DNA from: Microbacterium sp. SL75
Lineage (GTDB): Bacteria > Actinomycetota > Actinomycetes > Actinomycetales > Microbacteriaceae
Direction of reading: 5' to 3'
Assembly: GCF_026625865.1 (NCBI RefSeq)
Contig: NZ_CP113067.1
Coordinates: 2,232,001-2,296,000 of the forward strand
DNA: 64,000 nucleotides
Shown here: positions 1-7,780 of the stretch, in pieces
Layout: every line of letters starts with the position of its first letter
Position numbering within the stretch: the first letter of the stretch is position 1
The notes under the pieces: generated by a model
Seen by the model: only the letters and a program-made list of their open reading frames with translations
The model's database searches: none
Told to the model about the DNA's origin: nothing
Program-made: the position numbers and the translations under genes

Positions 1-1
1 C

Positions 2-259
2 ATCGTCGGCCACCCCTTCGTCGACGTGTGGCAGTGCGTCACGCCCCGGGCGCTCGGCATCGCCGCGTGGCCGGAGGTGCCGCGCGGGATCGAGTGGAAG
101 GTCGGCGTCTGCCGGGCGCTCGGCTGGCCCGCCGAGGAGCAGGCCGACACGGCTCGCGCGTGGCAGCACATCCTGTCGAAGGTCACCACCTTCCGCGACC
201 TCGAGCCGGCCCTGCTCGGCCGTGTCGAGGAACTCATCGATTTCGTGACCGTCCCGTGA
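2..259 (+). CDS. DUF3097 family protein, C-terminal fragment
   Basis: Only the last 85 codons are in the window; the gene enters from the left edge in frame 2 and stops at TGA 257-259. The visible part, with DVWQCVTPRALGIAAWP and VPRGIEWKVGVC, resembles the conserved end of the actinobacterial DUF3097 family, whose function is unknown. The assignment is from memory of the family, not a search. The stop overlaps a possible GTG at 256 in the trmB frame, but trmB more likely starts at 319. Confidence 0.65.
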   Translation: MVGHPFVDVWQCVTPRALGIAAWPEVPRGIEWKVGVCRALGWPAEEQADTARAWQHILSKVTTFRDLEPALLGRVEELIDFVTVP

Positions 260-305
260 GCGGCCGCAAGGTGCCCGTGCGGCACACCCCCGATACGCAG
301 ACGCC

Positions 306-311
306 TAGCCT
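306..311 (+). promoter_or_regulatory. -10 element of a leaderless or short-leader trmB promoter
   Basis: TAGCCT lies 7 nt before the trmB ATG at 319, with no Shine-Dalgarno between. The placement matches the -10/start spacing seen at many other genes here and favours ATG 319 over the upstream GTG 256. Confidence 0.5.
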
Positions 312-318
312 GGATGCT

Positions 319-1038
319 ATGGACGCCCCAGTCTTCCGCGACAAGCCGGTGTCGTTCGTGCGCCGCAGCGGCCGCATGTCCGAGGCGCAGGACCGGGCGT
401 GGGCCGAGCTCTCACCGTTCTATCTGCTCCCTGTCGAGCGCGCCGCAGCCACGACCAGCGTGAAGGCGGGCACGGCCATCGACCCGGCCGAGGTCTACGG
501 ACGCACGGCCCGCCTCGTGGTCGAGATCGGCTCCGGTCAGGGCCACCAGATCGTCTCCGCCGCAGCGGCCGACTCCGACAGCAACTTCCTCGCCGTCGAG
601 GTGTTCACCGCCGGTCTCGCCCGCACCATGCTCGACGCCGACCGCGAGGGCGTGAAGAACCTGCGCCTGGTCGAGGCCAATGCCCCCGAGGCTCTCGAGC
701 ACCTGCTCCCGCCGGCATCCGTCGACGAGCTCTGGCTCTTCTTCCCCGATCCCTGGCACAAGAACAAGCACACCAAGCGTCGCCTCGTCGCCCCCGACTT
801 CGCGCGTATCGCCGCCCAGGCCCTGCGCCCCGGGGGCACCCTGCGCCTCGCGACGGACTGGCAGGACTACGCCGATCAGATGCGCGACGTTCTCGACGCA
901 GCGCCCGGCTTCGAGCGCGCGTTCGCGGGGGAGTGGGCAGAGCGCTTCGACGGCCGCGTGCTCACCGCCTTCGAGCGCAAGGGGCTGCGCGTCGGCCGCG
1001 ACATCCGCGACCTGAGCTACACGCGGGTCTCGCCGTGA
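319..1038 (+). CDS. trmB: tRNA (guanine-N7-)-methyltransferase
   Basis: A 239-residue cytoplasmic SAM-dependent enzyme that methylates G46 in the variable loop of tRNAs. The SAM-binding loop VVEIGSGQGHQ lies near residue 66, and the family signature FFPDPWHKNKHTKRR near residues 137-151. An open frame extends far upstream, but its translation is arginine-rich noise. ATG 319, with a -10-like TAGCCT just before it, gives the usual family length. The stop overlaps the GTG of the next gene (GTGA), so the two were probably translationally coupled. Confidence 0.93.
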   Translation: MDAPVFRDKPVSFVRRSGRMSEAQDRAWAELSPFYLLPVERAAATTSVKAGTAIDPAEVYGRTARLVVEIGSGQGHQIVSAAAADSDSNFLAVEVFTAGLARTMLDADREGVKNLRLVEANAPEALEHLLPPASVDELWLFFPDPWHKNKHTKRRLVAPDFARIAAQALRPGGTLRLATDWQDYADQMRDVLDAAPGFERAFAGEWAERFDGRVLTAFERKGLRVGRDIRDLSYTRVSP

Positions 1039-1896
1039 CCGCGCACACCGCGGTGCCGGTCCGCGAGCGTTCCACCTGGACGCCCAAGCTCGTCCCGGCG
1101 CTGTTGGTGTGCCTCGCTGCGCCGGCGCTGTTCGTCGTCCAGGTCGTATGGCTGGGCTGGATCCTGCTCGCGCTCGCGGTGGCATCCGGGATCCTGGTCG
1201 ACCGCCGGGGCGGAGTCGCGCTGGCTCGCGGTGAGGAGCCGAGCATCGCCCGCGACGTCTCGCTCGTCGCGATCGGCCAGTTCATCGTGAGCCTCATCCC
1301 GCTGCACGCCGAACTCGACAACGCCGCGTTCGTGCGTTTCACCCTCGCCCTGGGCGGGGCCGTCGTCGTGCCCTACGTCATCTCGCGCTTCGTCTACCGC
1401 GACAATGCGATCCGCTTCCCGTGGCGCGGCGGCGGACGATGGACCTGGTGGCAGTGGGCCTGGCTCGGCGGTGTCATCGTGCTCGGCTACCTGATCCTGC
1501 CGTTCTACTTCATCACCTCGGGCGTCTACCGCAACTGGCCCGAGGTCGTCACCCCCGAGCCTCATCGCTCGTTTGTTCGTGGGCGTCGGCGCCGTCGGCA
1601 TCTGGGACGAGCTCTTCTTCATCTGCACCGTCTTCGCGCTGCTGCGTCGACACTTCCCCGACCTCACCGCGAACCTGCTGCAGGCGATCGTGTTCGTGTC
1701 GTTCCTGTGGGAGCTGGGCTACCAGGCGTGGGGGCCGCTGCTGACGATCCCCTTCGCGATCGTGCAGGGCTTCCTCTTCCTGAAGACGCGCTCGCTCTGG
1801 TACGTCGTGACGGTGCATCTGCTCTTCGACGCCGTGGTCTTCGGCGTCCTCGTCCACGCCCACAATCCCGGGTCGGCATCCATCTTCCTGATCTGA
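1035..1896 (+). pseudogene. CPBP-family intramembrane protease with an apparent frameshift
   Basis: Translation starts at GTG 1035, overlapping the trmB stop, and gives a hydrophobic protein with several membrane segments up to WPEVVTPE near 1559. Homology then continues one frame over from 1561 (LIARLFVGVGAVGIWDELFF) to the stop at 1894-1896. The second part carries the CPBP-like core: WDELFF...LLRRHF, then FLWELGY and VTVHLLFD. Skipping C1560 joins the halves, so there is one extra base or two missing near 1560. Read literally, the first frame continues into arginine-rich noise and the active-site half is lost. It could be a true pseudogene, a sequencing error, or less likely programmed frameshifting. 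CPBP proteins are putative membrane-embedded glutamic proteases. Confidence 0.75.
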
Positions 1897-1932
1897 CCCC
1901 GGATGCCGGCACCCCGCCGCCCGGCCCCGCCC

Positions 1933-2040
1933 AACGCCCCGCCCAACGCCCCGCCCAACGCCCCGCCCAACGCCCCGCCCAACGCCCCGCCCAACGCCCC
2001 GCCCAACGCCCCGCCCAACGCGCCGCCTAACGCCCCGCGC
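1933..2040. repeat. 12-bp tandem repeat, nine units
   Basis: Nine head-to-tail copies of aacgccccgccc start every 12 nt from 1933 to 2029. The first seven are identical; the last two carry changes (cgccgcct and ccccgcgc ends). In one frame it would encode Asn-Ala-Pro-Pro repeats, but no gene signal drives that frame. It begins shortly after the CPBP stop and runs straight into the palindrome at 2038-2106. Together with the riboswitch it fills the 348-nt gap 1897-2244. Confidence 0.95.
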
Positions 2041-2106
2041 ATAAACGCGATGTGCGCGCAGAAACGCGAGCAGAGCGTGTTTCCGCGCGCGCAGAGCGTT
2101 TATGCG
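2038..2106. repeat. 69-nt near-perfect palindrome
   Basis: The left arm is CGCATAAACGC (2038-2048), GA (2049-2050), then TGTGCGCGCAGAAACGCG (2051-2068). The right arm is CGTGTTTCCGCGCGCGCA (2076-2093), GA (2094-2095), then GCGTTTATGCG (2096-2106). The outer 11 bp pair perfectly and the inner 18 pair at 15 positions. The two GA dinucleotides face each other, and the loop is 7 nt (AGCAGAG). It has no U-tract and is unlike a normal terminator. It may be a dispersed intergenic palindromic element, an RNA hairpin or a protein-binding site. Confidence 0.85.
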
Positions 2107-2190
2107 TGGCTCGAGAGGGGCGGATGCCGCGGTGCCCGGGTTCTGCCCAGGTCGGCGCGCTACCTTCGGGACTGGACGCCCCCCGCGTCC

Positions 2191-2231
2191 CCGGACGAGG
2201 GATCAGTACCCGGACTGCGACAAGACTGGCC
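2191..2231 (+). promoter_or_regulatory. Guanidine-III (ykkC-III) riboswitch
   Basis: CCGGACGAGG (2191-2200), TACCCGG (2207-2213) and GACAAGAC (2219-2226) match the conserved skeleton of guanidine-III riboswitches as I know it. CCGG 2191-2194 pairs with CCGG 2210-2213. The loop GATCAGT (2201-2207) can pair with ACTGGCC (2225-2231) to form the class-defining pseudoknot; one pair is a wobble and one position is unpaired. The 3' strand ends right before the Shine-Dalgarno AAGGAG (2232-2237) of the exporter gene, so control is probably translational. A perfect hairpin GGACGC/GCGTCC (2174-2190) sits just upstream. Confidence 0.85.
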
Positions 2232-2244
2232 AAGGAGCACAGCC

Positions 2245-2568
2245 ATGTCGTGGATCGTCCTCATCCTGTCCGGAATACTCGAGGCCGTCTGGGCCACCGC
2301 CCTCGGCCGTACCGAGGGCTTCACCAAGCTCTGGCCGAGCGTGATCTTCGGCGTCGCGCTCGTGGCATCCATGGGCGGCCTCGCCTTCGCGATGCGCGAG
2401 ATCCCCACCGGCACCGCCTACGCGGTGTGGGTCGGGATCGGCGCGGCGCTGACGATCGTGGTCGCGATGGTCAGCGGGACCGAGACGGTCTCGGTGGTCA
2501 AGGTGCTGCTCGTGCTGGGGCTGGTGGGATGCGTGGTCGGTCTGAAGCTCGTGGGCGACAGCCACTGA
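2245..2568 (+). CDS. sugE: Gdx/SugE-type guanidinium exporter (SMR family)
   Basis: A 107-residue four-helix small multidrug resistance protein. The start MSWIVLILSGILEAVWA contains the essential membrane glutamate (Glu13), and GTAYAVWVGIGA (near residue 56) is typical of the SugE/Gdx branch rather than the EmrE drug exporters. Gdx proteins swap protons for guanidinium across the inner membrane as antiparallel dimers. The guanidine-III riboswitch directly upstream supports this substrate. Shine-Dalgarno AAGGAG lies 7 nt before ATG. The gene appears to stand alone as a partnerless homodimeric type. Confidence 0.93.
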   Translation: MSWIVLILSGILEAVWATALGRTEGFTKLWPSVIFGVALVASMGGLAFAMREIPTGTAYAVWVGIGAALTIVVAMVSGTETVSVVKVLLVLGLVGCVVGLKLVGDSH

Positions 2569-2590
2569 CCAGGTCATTTCTCGAAAGTCA

Positions 2591-2619
2591 ACCGGATGGA
2601 ACGCACGGTTTCATCCGGT
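2591..2619 (+). terminator. Hairpin after the exporter gene
   Basis: ACCGGATG (2591-2598) pairs perfectly with CATCCGGT (2612-2619) across a 13-nt loop. There is no U-tract, so terminator function is uncertain. A possible -10 (TACCAT, 2619-2624) for the next gene overlaps its right edge. Confidence 0.35.
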
Positions 2620-2698
2620 ACCATCCTCTCCAACTGCACTTGTCCGGGCCAGACACCGTCGTCACTCGCCCACATCTTCCCCCTGTGAAAGGTTCCGA

Positions 2699-4012
2699 GT
2701 GAGCGCACCGCCGAGCGAGCTTGTCTCCCCGACGCGTCCGTCGCGCGTCATCGCACGACCGAGTCGTCTCGACCGTCTGCGCGATTCGCGCCTCGGTCGC
2801 TCCCTGCGCCAGTACGGTCACGACGTCCTCCGCAAGCCCGAGGGCATCGTCCCGATCGAGCGCGGCGCGTTCACCAAGGTCCTGATCCTGTGGGCCATCG
2901 CTCGCGTGGTCAACTTCGCGATGCTGTGGGGCTTCTACTCGATCGCCAAGGCAGCGCGCTGGGGATTCGGTCCCGACAGCGAGCGACTCGGCACCTTCTT
3001 CGACTACCTCACGGGGTGGGATGCCGACCGCTACGGTCAGATCGCCGCCCAGGGCTATCCCATGTCGTTGCCGATGAACGTCTCGGGCGACATCCTGCCC
3101 AACAACTGGGCGTTCCTTCCGGTCTTCCCGACGATGGTCCGCGTGCTCTCGGGTGCCACGGGTCTCGGCTGGCAGCCCATCGCTGTTCTCCTGAGCCTGG
3201 GGGCGAGCCTCGGCGCCACCTGGCTGCTCTTCGTGCTGATGCGCACGGTCACCAAGCCGCAGCCCGCCTGGTGGGCCGTCGTCTTCTTCTCCTTCGCCCC
3301 GATGTCGTTCCTCTTCGTGATCGGCTACAGCGAGGGCCTGTTCATGCTGCTGATGTTCGCGGGCATGCTGCTCGCGATCAAACGGCGCTACCTGTGGATC
3401 CTGCCGATCGGCCTCATCACGGCTTACACCCGTCCGGGCGTGCTGGCTCTGGGCCTGGCTCTCGGCATCGTGTTCCTCGTGCGTTTCTTCCGCCGCAAGG
3501 TCGATCCGTTCCCGATGCGGGAGTGGCTCTCGCTCATGGCATCCGGTCTCGTCATCGCCGCGGCGGGTCTGTCGTGGAACCACATCGCGCAGTATGTCAC
3601 GGGCACGCACAACGCCTACATCCGCACCGAGCTCGGCTGGTGGCTGGACTACGTGGGCAACGATGAGTTCACGCCGTTCACCCCGTGGTTCCGCCAGGCG
3701 GGTACGCACCTGGGCGTCGTCGGCGTCGTCCTCGTCATCGCGCTGATCGTCGCTTTCGCAGCGCTGATGTGGTCGCGCCCCGTCCGCAAGCTCGGCCTCA
3801 TGGTCGTCGCCTACGGCTTCAGCTACGGCGTGTACATCTTCGCGGTGTTCCTGCCGCAGCAGAGCACGTTCCGCCTGCTCATGCCGATGGCGCCCCTGCT
3901 CGGCGACGAGCGGTGGTCGTCGACCCCGCGTCGTCGCACGGCGATCCTGGTCGGATGCCTCGTGCTCCAGGCGGTCGCGATCCTGCTGCTGTGGACGCGC
4001 GGCAACCCGTGA
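2699..4012 (+). CDS. GT-C type mannosyltransferase, multi-pass membrane protein
   Basis: 437 residues with a roughly 60-residue cytoplasmic N-terminus and about ten membrane segments. The first large loop carries GWDADRYGQIAAQGYP (near residue 106), the acidic motif shared by PIG-V-like and actinobacterial mannosyltransferases that use polyprenyl-phosphate sugars. A second loop has GWWLDYVGND and FTPW. In actinobacteria such enzymes build mannosylated lipids or glycans at the outer membrane face; the exact acceptor cannot be told. GTG 2699 follows GTTCCGA without a strong ribosome site. A strong bidirectional terminator follows. Confidence 0.75.
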   Translation: MSAPPSELVSPTRPSRVIARPSRLDRLRDSRLGRSLRQYGHDVLRKPEGIVPIERGAFTKVLILWAIARVVNFAMLWGFYSIAKAARWGFGPDSERLGTFFDYLTGWDADRYGQIAAQGYPMSLPMNVSGDILPNNWAFLPVFPTMVRVLSGATGLGWQPIAVLLSLGASLGATWLLFVLMRTVTKPQPAWWAVVFFSFAPMSFLFVIGYSEGLFMLLMFAGMLLAIKRRYLWILPIGLITAYTRPGVLALGLALGIVFLVRFFRRKVDPFPMREWLSLMASGLVIAAAGLSWNHIAQYVTGTHNAYIRTELGWWLDYVGNDEFTPFTPWFRQAGTHLGVVGVVLVIALIVAFAALMWSRPVRKLGLMVVAYGFSYGVYIFAVFLPQQSTFRLLMPMAPLLGDERWSSTPRRRTAILVGCLVLQAVAILLLWTRGNP

Positions 4013-4026
4013 TCCGACACTGACCT

Positions 4027-4068
4027 GACAAGAGGGGCGGCGCCGATTTCGGCGCCGCCCCTCTTGTC
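4027..4068. terminator. Bidirectional terminator
   Basis: A perfect 19-bp stem, GACAAGAGGGGCGGCGCCG pairing with 4050-4068, with loop ATTT. It separates the convergent mannosyltransferase gene and the minus-strand gene ending at 4080. Confidence 0.9.
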
Positions 4069-4079
4069 ATGCCCGGGGG

Positions 4080-4364
4080 TCAGTCGGGCTGTCCGCCGGG
4101 GTCGACGGCGTCGATGACGTCCTGTTCCGCGGCGTTGTCGGCATCCATCTCCGCCGACCCCGTCGCGTCTTCGTCCGTCCGTGCGAACGCTCCGGCGGAG
4201 GAGTCCGACGCGCCGGCGGGTGCGGGCTCCGTCTCGGGCGGGAGGGGGATGGTCGGCTCCGCGGGCGTCGGAACCGTCGGCTCGGAGGGGTTCGGGGCGG
4301 TGGGCTCCGAGGGGGTGGGCTGCGAGGGGTCGGACGGGGTCTGGGGGAAGGTCGGAGTACTCAT
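4080..4364 (-). CDS. Small proline/threonine/glutamate-rich hypothetical protein
   Basis: 94 residues, starting MSTPTFPQTPSDPSQPTPSE. The N-terminal half is a degenerate repeat of T/A-P-S/A-E-P-T; the C-terminal half is acidic (DADNAAEQDVIDAVDP). There are no signal peptide, membrane segments or recognised domains, so it is probably disordered and cytoplasmic. ATG at 4364 has GGAGAG about 8 nt upstream. Longer open frames through this region on the same strand are antisense to the kinase gene and not real. I do not recognise a function. Confidence 0.6.
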   Translation of the reverse strand: MSTPTFPQTPSDPSQPTPSEPTAPNPSEPTVPTPAEPTIPLPPETEPAPAGASDSSAGAFARTDEDATGSAEMDADNAAEQDVIDAVDPGGQPD

Positions 4365-4441
4365 TGCTCGACTCTCCGCGGTGTGGGAAGAGTTCGCGAG
4401 CCCCTTTCCCATCGGGCGGCCGCGGTGTATCCCGGTGCGGA

Positions 4442-4469
4442 TAGGCTTTCGGGCGGGGCTTTCGGGCGG
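4442..4469 (+). promoter_or_regulatory. -10 element and 13-bp direct repeat before the histidine kinase
   Basis: TAGGCT (4442-4447) is a good -10. Overlapping it, GGCTTTCGGGCGG occurs twice in perfect tandem (4444-4456 and 4457-4469). The repeat sits where transcription would start, about 40 nt before the ATG at 4494, and could be a regulator site or replication slippage. Confidence 0.4.
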
Positions 4470-4493
4470 GGCTCTCAGGGACGAGGGGACCAC

Positions 4494-5669
4494 ATGTCCA
4501 CGGCACATGACGTGACGAGGCGCGATGCCATCGCGCAGTACCGCTTGGTCGGCGAGCCCACCGAGCCCGACCTCCAGGGGCTCGTCGAGCTCGCCGCGAC
4601 CGTGTGCAACGTGCCCACCGCGGTGATCAACATCATCGACGACCGCATGCAGCACCAGGTCGCGGCGGTCGGCATCCAGGTCGCGTCGTGCGCCCGCGAG
4701 GACTCGATGTGCGCCGCCGTCATCAGCACTCCCGGTCGCGTCGTCGTCCCCGACGCCCGTCTCGATCCGCGTTTCGCGCAGAACGCCTTCGTCACCGGCG
4801 AGATCGCCCACACGCGCTTCTACGCGTCGAGCCCCCTCATCACCCCGGCCGGTGTCGCCATCGGCACGCTCTGCGTCTTCGACACCGAGGTGGGAGAACT
4901 TTCGGATGCCAGCAGCCGCGCCCTCGATCTGCTCGCGCACCAGGTGATCGACGTTCTCGAACTGCGCCGGGTCCAGCGCGATCTGATCGAGTCCAACGCC
5001 CAACTCGAGAGCTTCGCGATGCAGGTCAGTCATGATCTGCGCAACCCCCTGACCGCGTTGACGGGCTTTCTCGAGCTGGCGGCCGACAGCCCCGAGATGG
5101 TCGACGCCCCGCGCGCCGCTCAGTCGCTGGCCCGCGCGGAGGCCGCGGCCGGGCGCATGACGTCGATGGTCACCGATCTGCTCGACTTCGCTCGAATGGG
5201 CGGCGCCCGCCCGTACATGACCCAGGTCGATGTGTCCGACACGGTCGACGCCGTCCTCGAGGACCTCGACGGCGCACTCGCGAACACGGGTGCCGAGGTG
5301 ATGGTCGAGAGCACGTCGTTCGTGCGCGCCGATGACACGCTGCTGCGGGTCCTTCTGCAGAACCTCATCGCCAACGCGGTGAAGTTCACGGTCGCGGCCG
5401 AGAGGGCACCGCGCATCGCGGTGAGCGTCGAGGTCCTCTCCGACGGGTGGCGCATCACCGTCGACGACAACGGCGATGCGCTCGACCCCGAGTTGCGCGA
5501 GCGCGTCTTCGAGCCGATGCAGCGCGGCCATGGTGCCGAGGTGCAGGGGATCGGCATCGGTCTTGCGACCTGCCGGCGCATCGTCGAGGCGCACCGCGGC
5601 ACGATCGGTCTCGACGTTTCTCCCGCGGGCGGCACGCGCGCGTGGTTCGTGCTCCCGTCCGCCGCCTGA
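4494..5669 (+). CDS. Soluble GAF-domain sensor histidine kinase
   Basis: 391 residues with no membrane segment. An N-terminal GAF domain (about 20-160, with FYASSPLI and GTLCVFD typical of the family) precedes a dimerisation/phosphoacceptor helix with the H-box QVSHDLRNPLTAL (His near 180). The ATP-binding domain has the N-box NLIANAVKF (near 290), DDNGDALDP and GIGIGLATC. It is probably a cytoplasmic sensor reading a small ligand, redox state or light signal. No response regulator lies next to it, so it is an orphan here. Confidence 0.88.
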   Translation: MSTAHDVTRRDAIAQYRLVGEPTEPDLQGLVELAATVCNVPTAVINIIDDRMQHQVAAVGIQVASCAREDSMCAAVISTPGRVVVPDARLDPRFAQNAFVTGEIAHTRFYASSPLITPAGVAIGTLCVFDTEVGELSDASSRALDLLAHQVIDVLELRRVQRDLIESNAQLESFAMQVSHDLRNPLTALTGFLELAADSPEMVDAPRAAQSLARAEAAAGRMTSMVTDLLDFARMGGARPYMTQVDVSDTVDAVLEDLDGALANTGAEVMVESTSFVRADDTLLRVLLQNLIANAVKFTVAAERAPRIAVSVEVLSDGWRITVDDNGDALDPELRERVFEPMQRGHGAEVQGIGIGLATCRRIVEAHRGTIGLDVSPAGGTRAWFVLPSAA

Positions 5670-5796
5670 ACGCTATCGGGCGATGCGCCCGGGCGCAACC
5701 TCCGAGACGGTTGTCCGAGAGGGGCCGTAGCGTGGGCGGTGTCGGCAAGGCCATCGGGTCTTCGCCGTCGATCCGGATGCCGAGGAGGAACGCCCC

Positions 5797-6300
5797 ATGG
5801 CACGAAACGTGCGTCTGATGCACTGCACGCCCGACGACGTTTTCCGGGTCCTCGCGAACGGATGGCTGTATCCCCTCTGGGTGGTGGGCACCTCGCGCAT
5901 ACGCGATGTCTCCGAGTCGTGGCCCGCCGAGGGTGCGACGCTGCACCACTCTTTCGGCTCGTGGCCGCTCGTGGTCAACGACAACACGGTCATGCGCGAG
6001 TGGGATCCGCCGCGTCGCGCGGTGCTCGAGCCCCATGGCGGACTCATCGGCGTCGCGCGCGTGGCGATCGATGTGAAGGCCCGCGGTGATCGCTGCGTCG
6101 TACGTATCCAAGAGGAGCCCGTCACGGGCCCGACGACGCTTCTGCCCGACACGGTGTTCGATGCGATCACGCGCTACCGCAACGCCGAGACCCTGCACCG
6201 CCTGGCCTATCTGGCCGAGGGCGGCGCCCCCGGATCGACGGGCGGTGCGGCGGCGCTCGGCCACGAGTCCACCGCCGAGAAGGAGCCGATCGACCGATGA
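5797..6300 (+). CDS. SRPBCC (START-like) family protein
   Basis: 167 residues resembling polyketide cyclase/dehydrase-type SRPBCC lipid-binding folds: an N-terminal strand (MARNVRLMHCTPDDVFRVLA), a helix with WLYPLWVVG, and a central sheet with VVNDNTVMREWDPPRRAVLE. The last 20 residues are disordered. A strong Shine-Dalgarno GAGGAGGAA lies about 6 nt before ATG. The end overlaps the next gene by ATGA, so it is co-translated with an FAD oxidoreductase. It may bind or present that enzyme's hydrophobic substrate, which is inference only. Confidence 0.75.
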   Translation: MARNVRLMHCTPDDVFRVLANGWLYPLWVVGTSRIRDVSESWPAEGATLHHSFGSWPLVVNDNTVMREWDPPRRAVLEPHGGLIGVARVAIDVKARGDRCVVRIQEEPVTGPTTLLPDTVFDAITRYRNAETLHRLAYLAEGGAPGSTGGAAALGHESTAEKEPIDR

Positions 6301-7778
6301 GCGAGAGCTACGACGCGATCATCGTCGGCTCCGGCCCGAACGGGCTCGCCGCCGCCGTCACGCTGGCTCGGTCGGGGCTTTCGGTCGCCGTGTACGAGAG
6401 GAGCGACACCTTCGGCGGTGCCGCCTCGACCGCGGAACTCACCCTCCCCGGTTTCCGGCACGACGTGGGCTCAGCCGTGCATCCACTCGCGCTCGAGTCG
6501 TGGTTCTTCCGCGAGTTCGGTCTCGACCGACGTGTTCCTCTCGTCGTCCCCGAGGTCTCGTACGCCCATCCGCTCGACGGCGGCCGCGCGGGGCTGGCGT
6601 ACCGCGACCTGTCGCGAGCAGCCGAGGGACTCGGTGTCGACGGTCCGGCCTACGAGCGCCTCATGCGCCCCCTCGTCGATCACCTGCGCGGGGTCGCCGA
6701 CTTCACCGGGAATGCCCTTCTCCGCGTCCCGGGTGATCCCCTCGCGGCATTCTTCTTCGGCATCCGGGCTCTCGAGCAGGGCGGGCCGTGGTGGAACGCG
6801 CGTTTCCGGGAAGAGGTGGTACCGAGCCTCATCACCGGCGTCTCGGCTCACACGATCCTGCACCAGCCGAGCCTCGCCGCCGGGGGAGCGGGCCTCGTGC
6901 TCGCCACCTACGGTCACGGCCGCGGGTGGCCGATTCCCGTCGGCGGCAGTCAGGCGATCGCCGACGCGATGATCGCCGACATCCGCGCTCACGGGGGAGT
7001 GCTGCGCGCCGGTGTCGAGGTGACCTCCCTCGACGAGCTGCCTCCGGCCCGCGCCGTGCTCCTGGACACGACCCCGCGCTCGCTGATCCGGCTCTGCGGT
7101 GACCGGATGCCGGCGGCCTACCGTCATGTGCTCGAGAGGTTCCGCTACGGCGGCGGCGTCGCCAAGGTCGACTTCGCCCTGTCGGATCCCGTGCCGTGGG
7201 CCCACGCCGATGTCGCCCGCGCCGGCACGGTGCACATCGGCGGCACGCGCGCCGAGATCGCCGAGGCCGAGAACGCGGTGGCCCGGGGAGACCTCCCCGA
7301 CGCCCCCTACGTCCTGGCCGCCCAACCGACGCTGTTCGACTCCACCCGCGCGCCCGAGGGCAAACACGTCCTGTGGGCGTACACCCACGTGCCGTCGGGG
7401 AGCCCCGCCGATCGTGAAGAGGCGGTCGTGCGTCAGATCGAGCGCTTCGCCCCGGGATTTCGCGATACCGTGCTGGCCTCGTCGTCTCGGACGGCCGTCG
7501 ATATCGCGGCGTGGAACCCGAACTTCCCCGGCGGCGACATCTCGGCCGGCGCCCCCACGCTCACGCAGCTCCTGGGACGCCCGGTCTACAGCCCCGACCC
7601 CTGGCGCACGCCGATGAAGGGCGTATACCTGTGCTCGTCGTCGACGAGCCCCGGCCCGGGCGTGCACGGCCTGGCGGGATGGCAGGCCGCGCTCAGCGCA
7701 CTCCGGCACGAGTTCGGCACGCGCCTGCGCCCCGACCTCGCTCCCCGCGACGATCAGCTGCACGCAGCCGCACGGTAG
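6297..7778 (+). CDS. FAD-dependent phytoene-desaturase-like oxidoreductase
   Basis: 493 residues. The N-terminal dinucleotide-binding motif IIVGSGPNGLAAAVTLARSG with a following acidic residue (VYERSDTFGGAAST) is the phytoene dehydrogenase/amine oxidase signature, and the C-terminal FAD-contact segment GPGVHGLAGWQAALSAL is also present. No carotenoid genes lie nearby, so carotenoid synthesis is not implied; many actinobacterial members act on unknown substrates. It is coupled to the SRPBCC gene by an ATGA overlap. Confidence 0.82.
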   Translation: MSESYDAIIVGSGPNGLAAAVTLARSGLSVAVYERSDTFGGAASTAELTLPGFRHDVGSAVHPLALESWFFREFGLDRRVPLVVPEVSYAHPLDGGRAGLAYRDLSRAAEGLGVDGPAYERLMRPLVDHLRGVADFTGNALLRVPGDPLAAFFFGIRALEQGGPWWNARFREEVVPSLITGVSAHTILHQPSLAAGGAGLVLATYGHGRGWPIPVGGSQAIADAMIADIRAHGGVLRAGVEVTSLDELPPARAVLLDTTPRSLIRLCGDRMPAAYRHVLERFRYGGGVAKVDFALSDPVPWAHADVARAGTVHIGGTRAEIAEAENAVARGDLPDAPYVLAAQPTLFDSTRAPEGKHVLWAYTHVPSGSPADREEAVVRQIERFAPGFRDTVLASSSRTAVDIAAWNPNFPGGDISAGAPTLTQLLGRPVYSPDPWRTPMKGVYLCSSSTSPGPGVHGLAGWQAALSALRHEFGTRLRPDLAPRDDQLHAAAR

Positions 7779-7780
7779 CC

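Noticed and set aside
1933..2040. CRISPR-like array
   Set aside because: Units are 12 bp head to tail with no spacers and no cas genes; it is a simple tandem repeat.
5684..5716. Palindrome TGCGCCCGGGCGCA and a short hairpin after the histidine kinase gene as a regulatory element
   Set aside because: Probably just a weak terminator; self-complementary GC blocks of this size are common by chance at this GC content.
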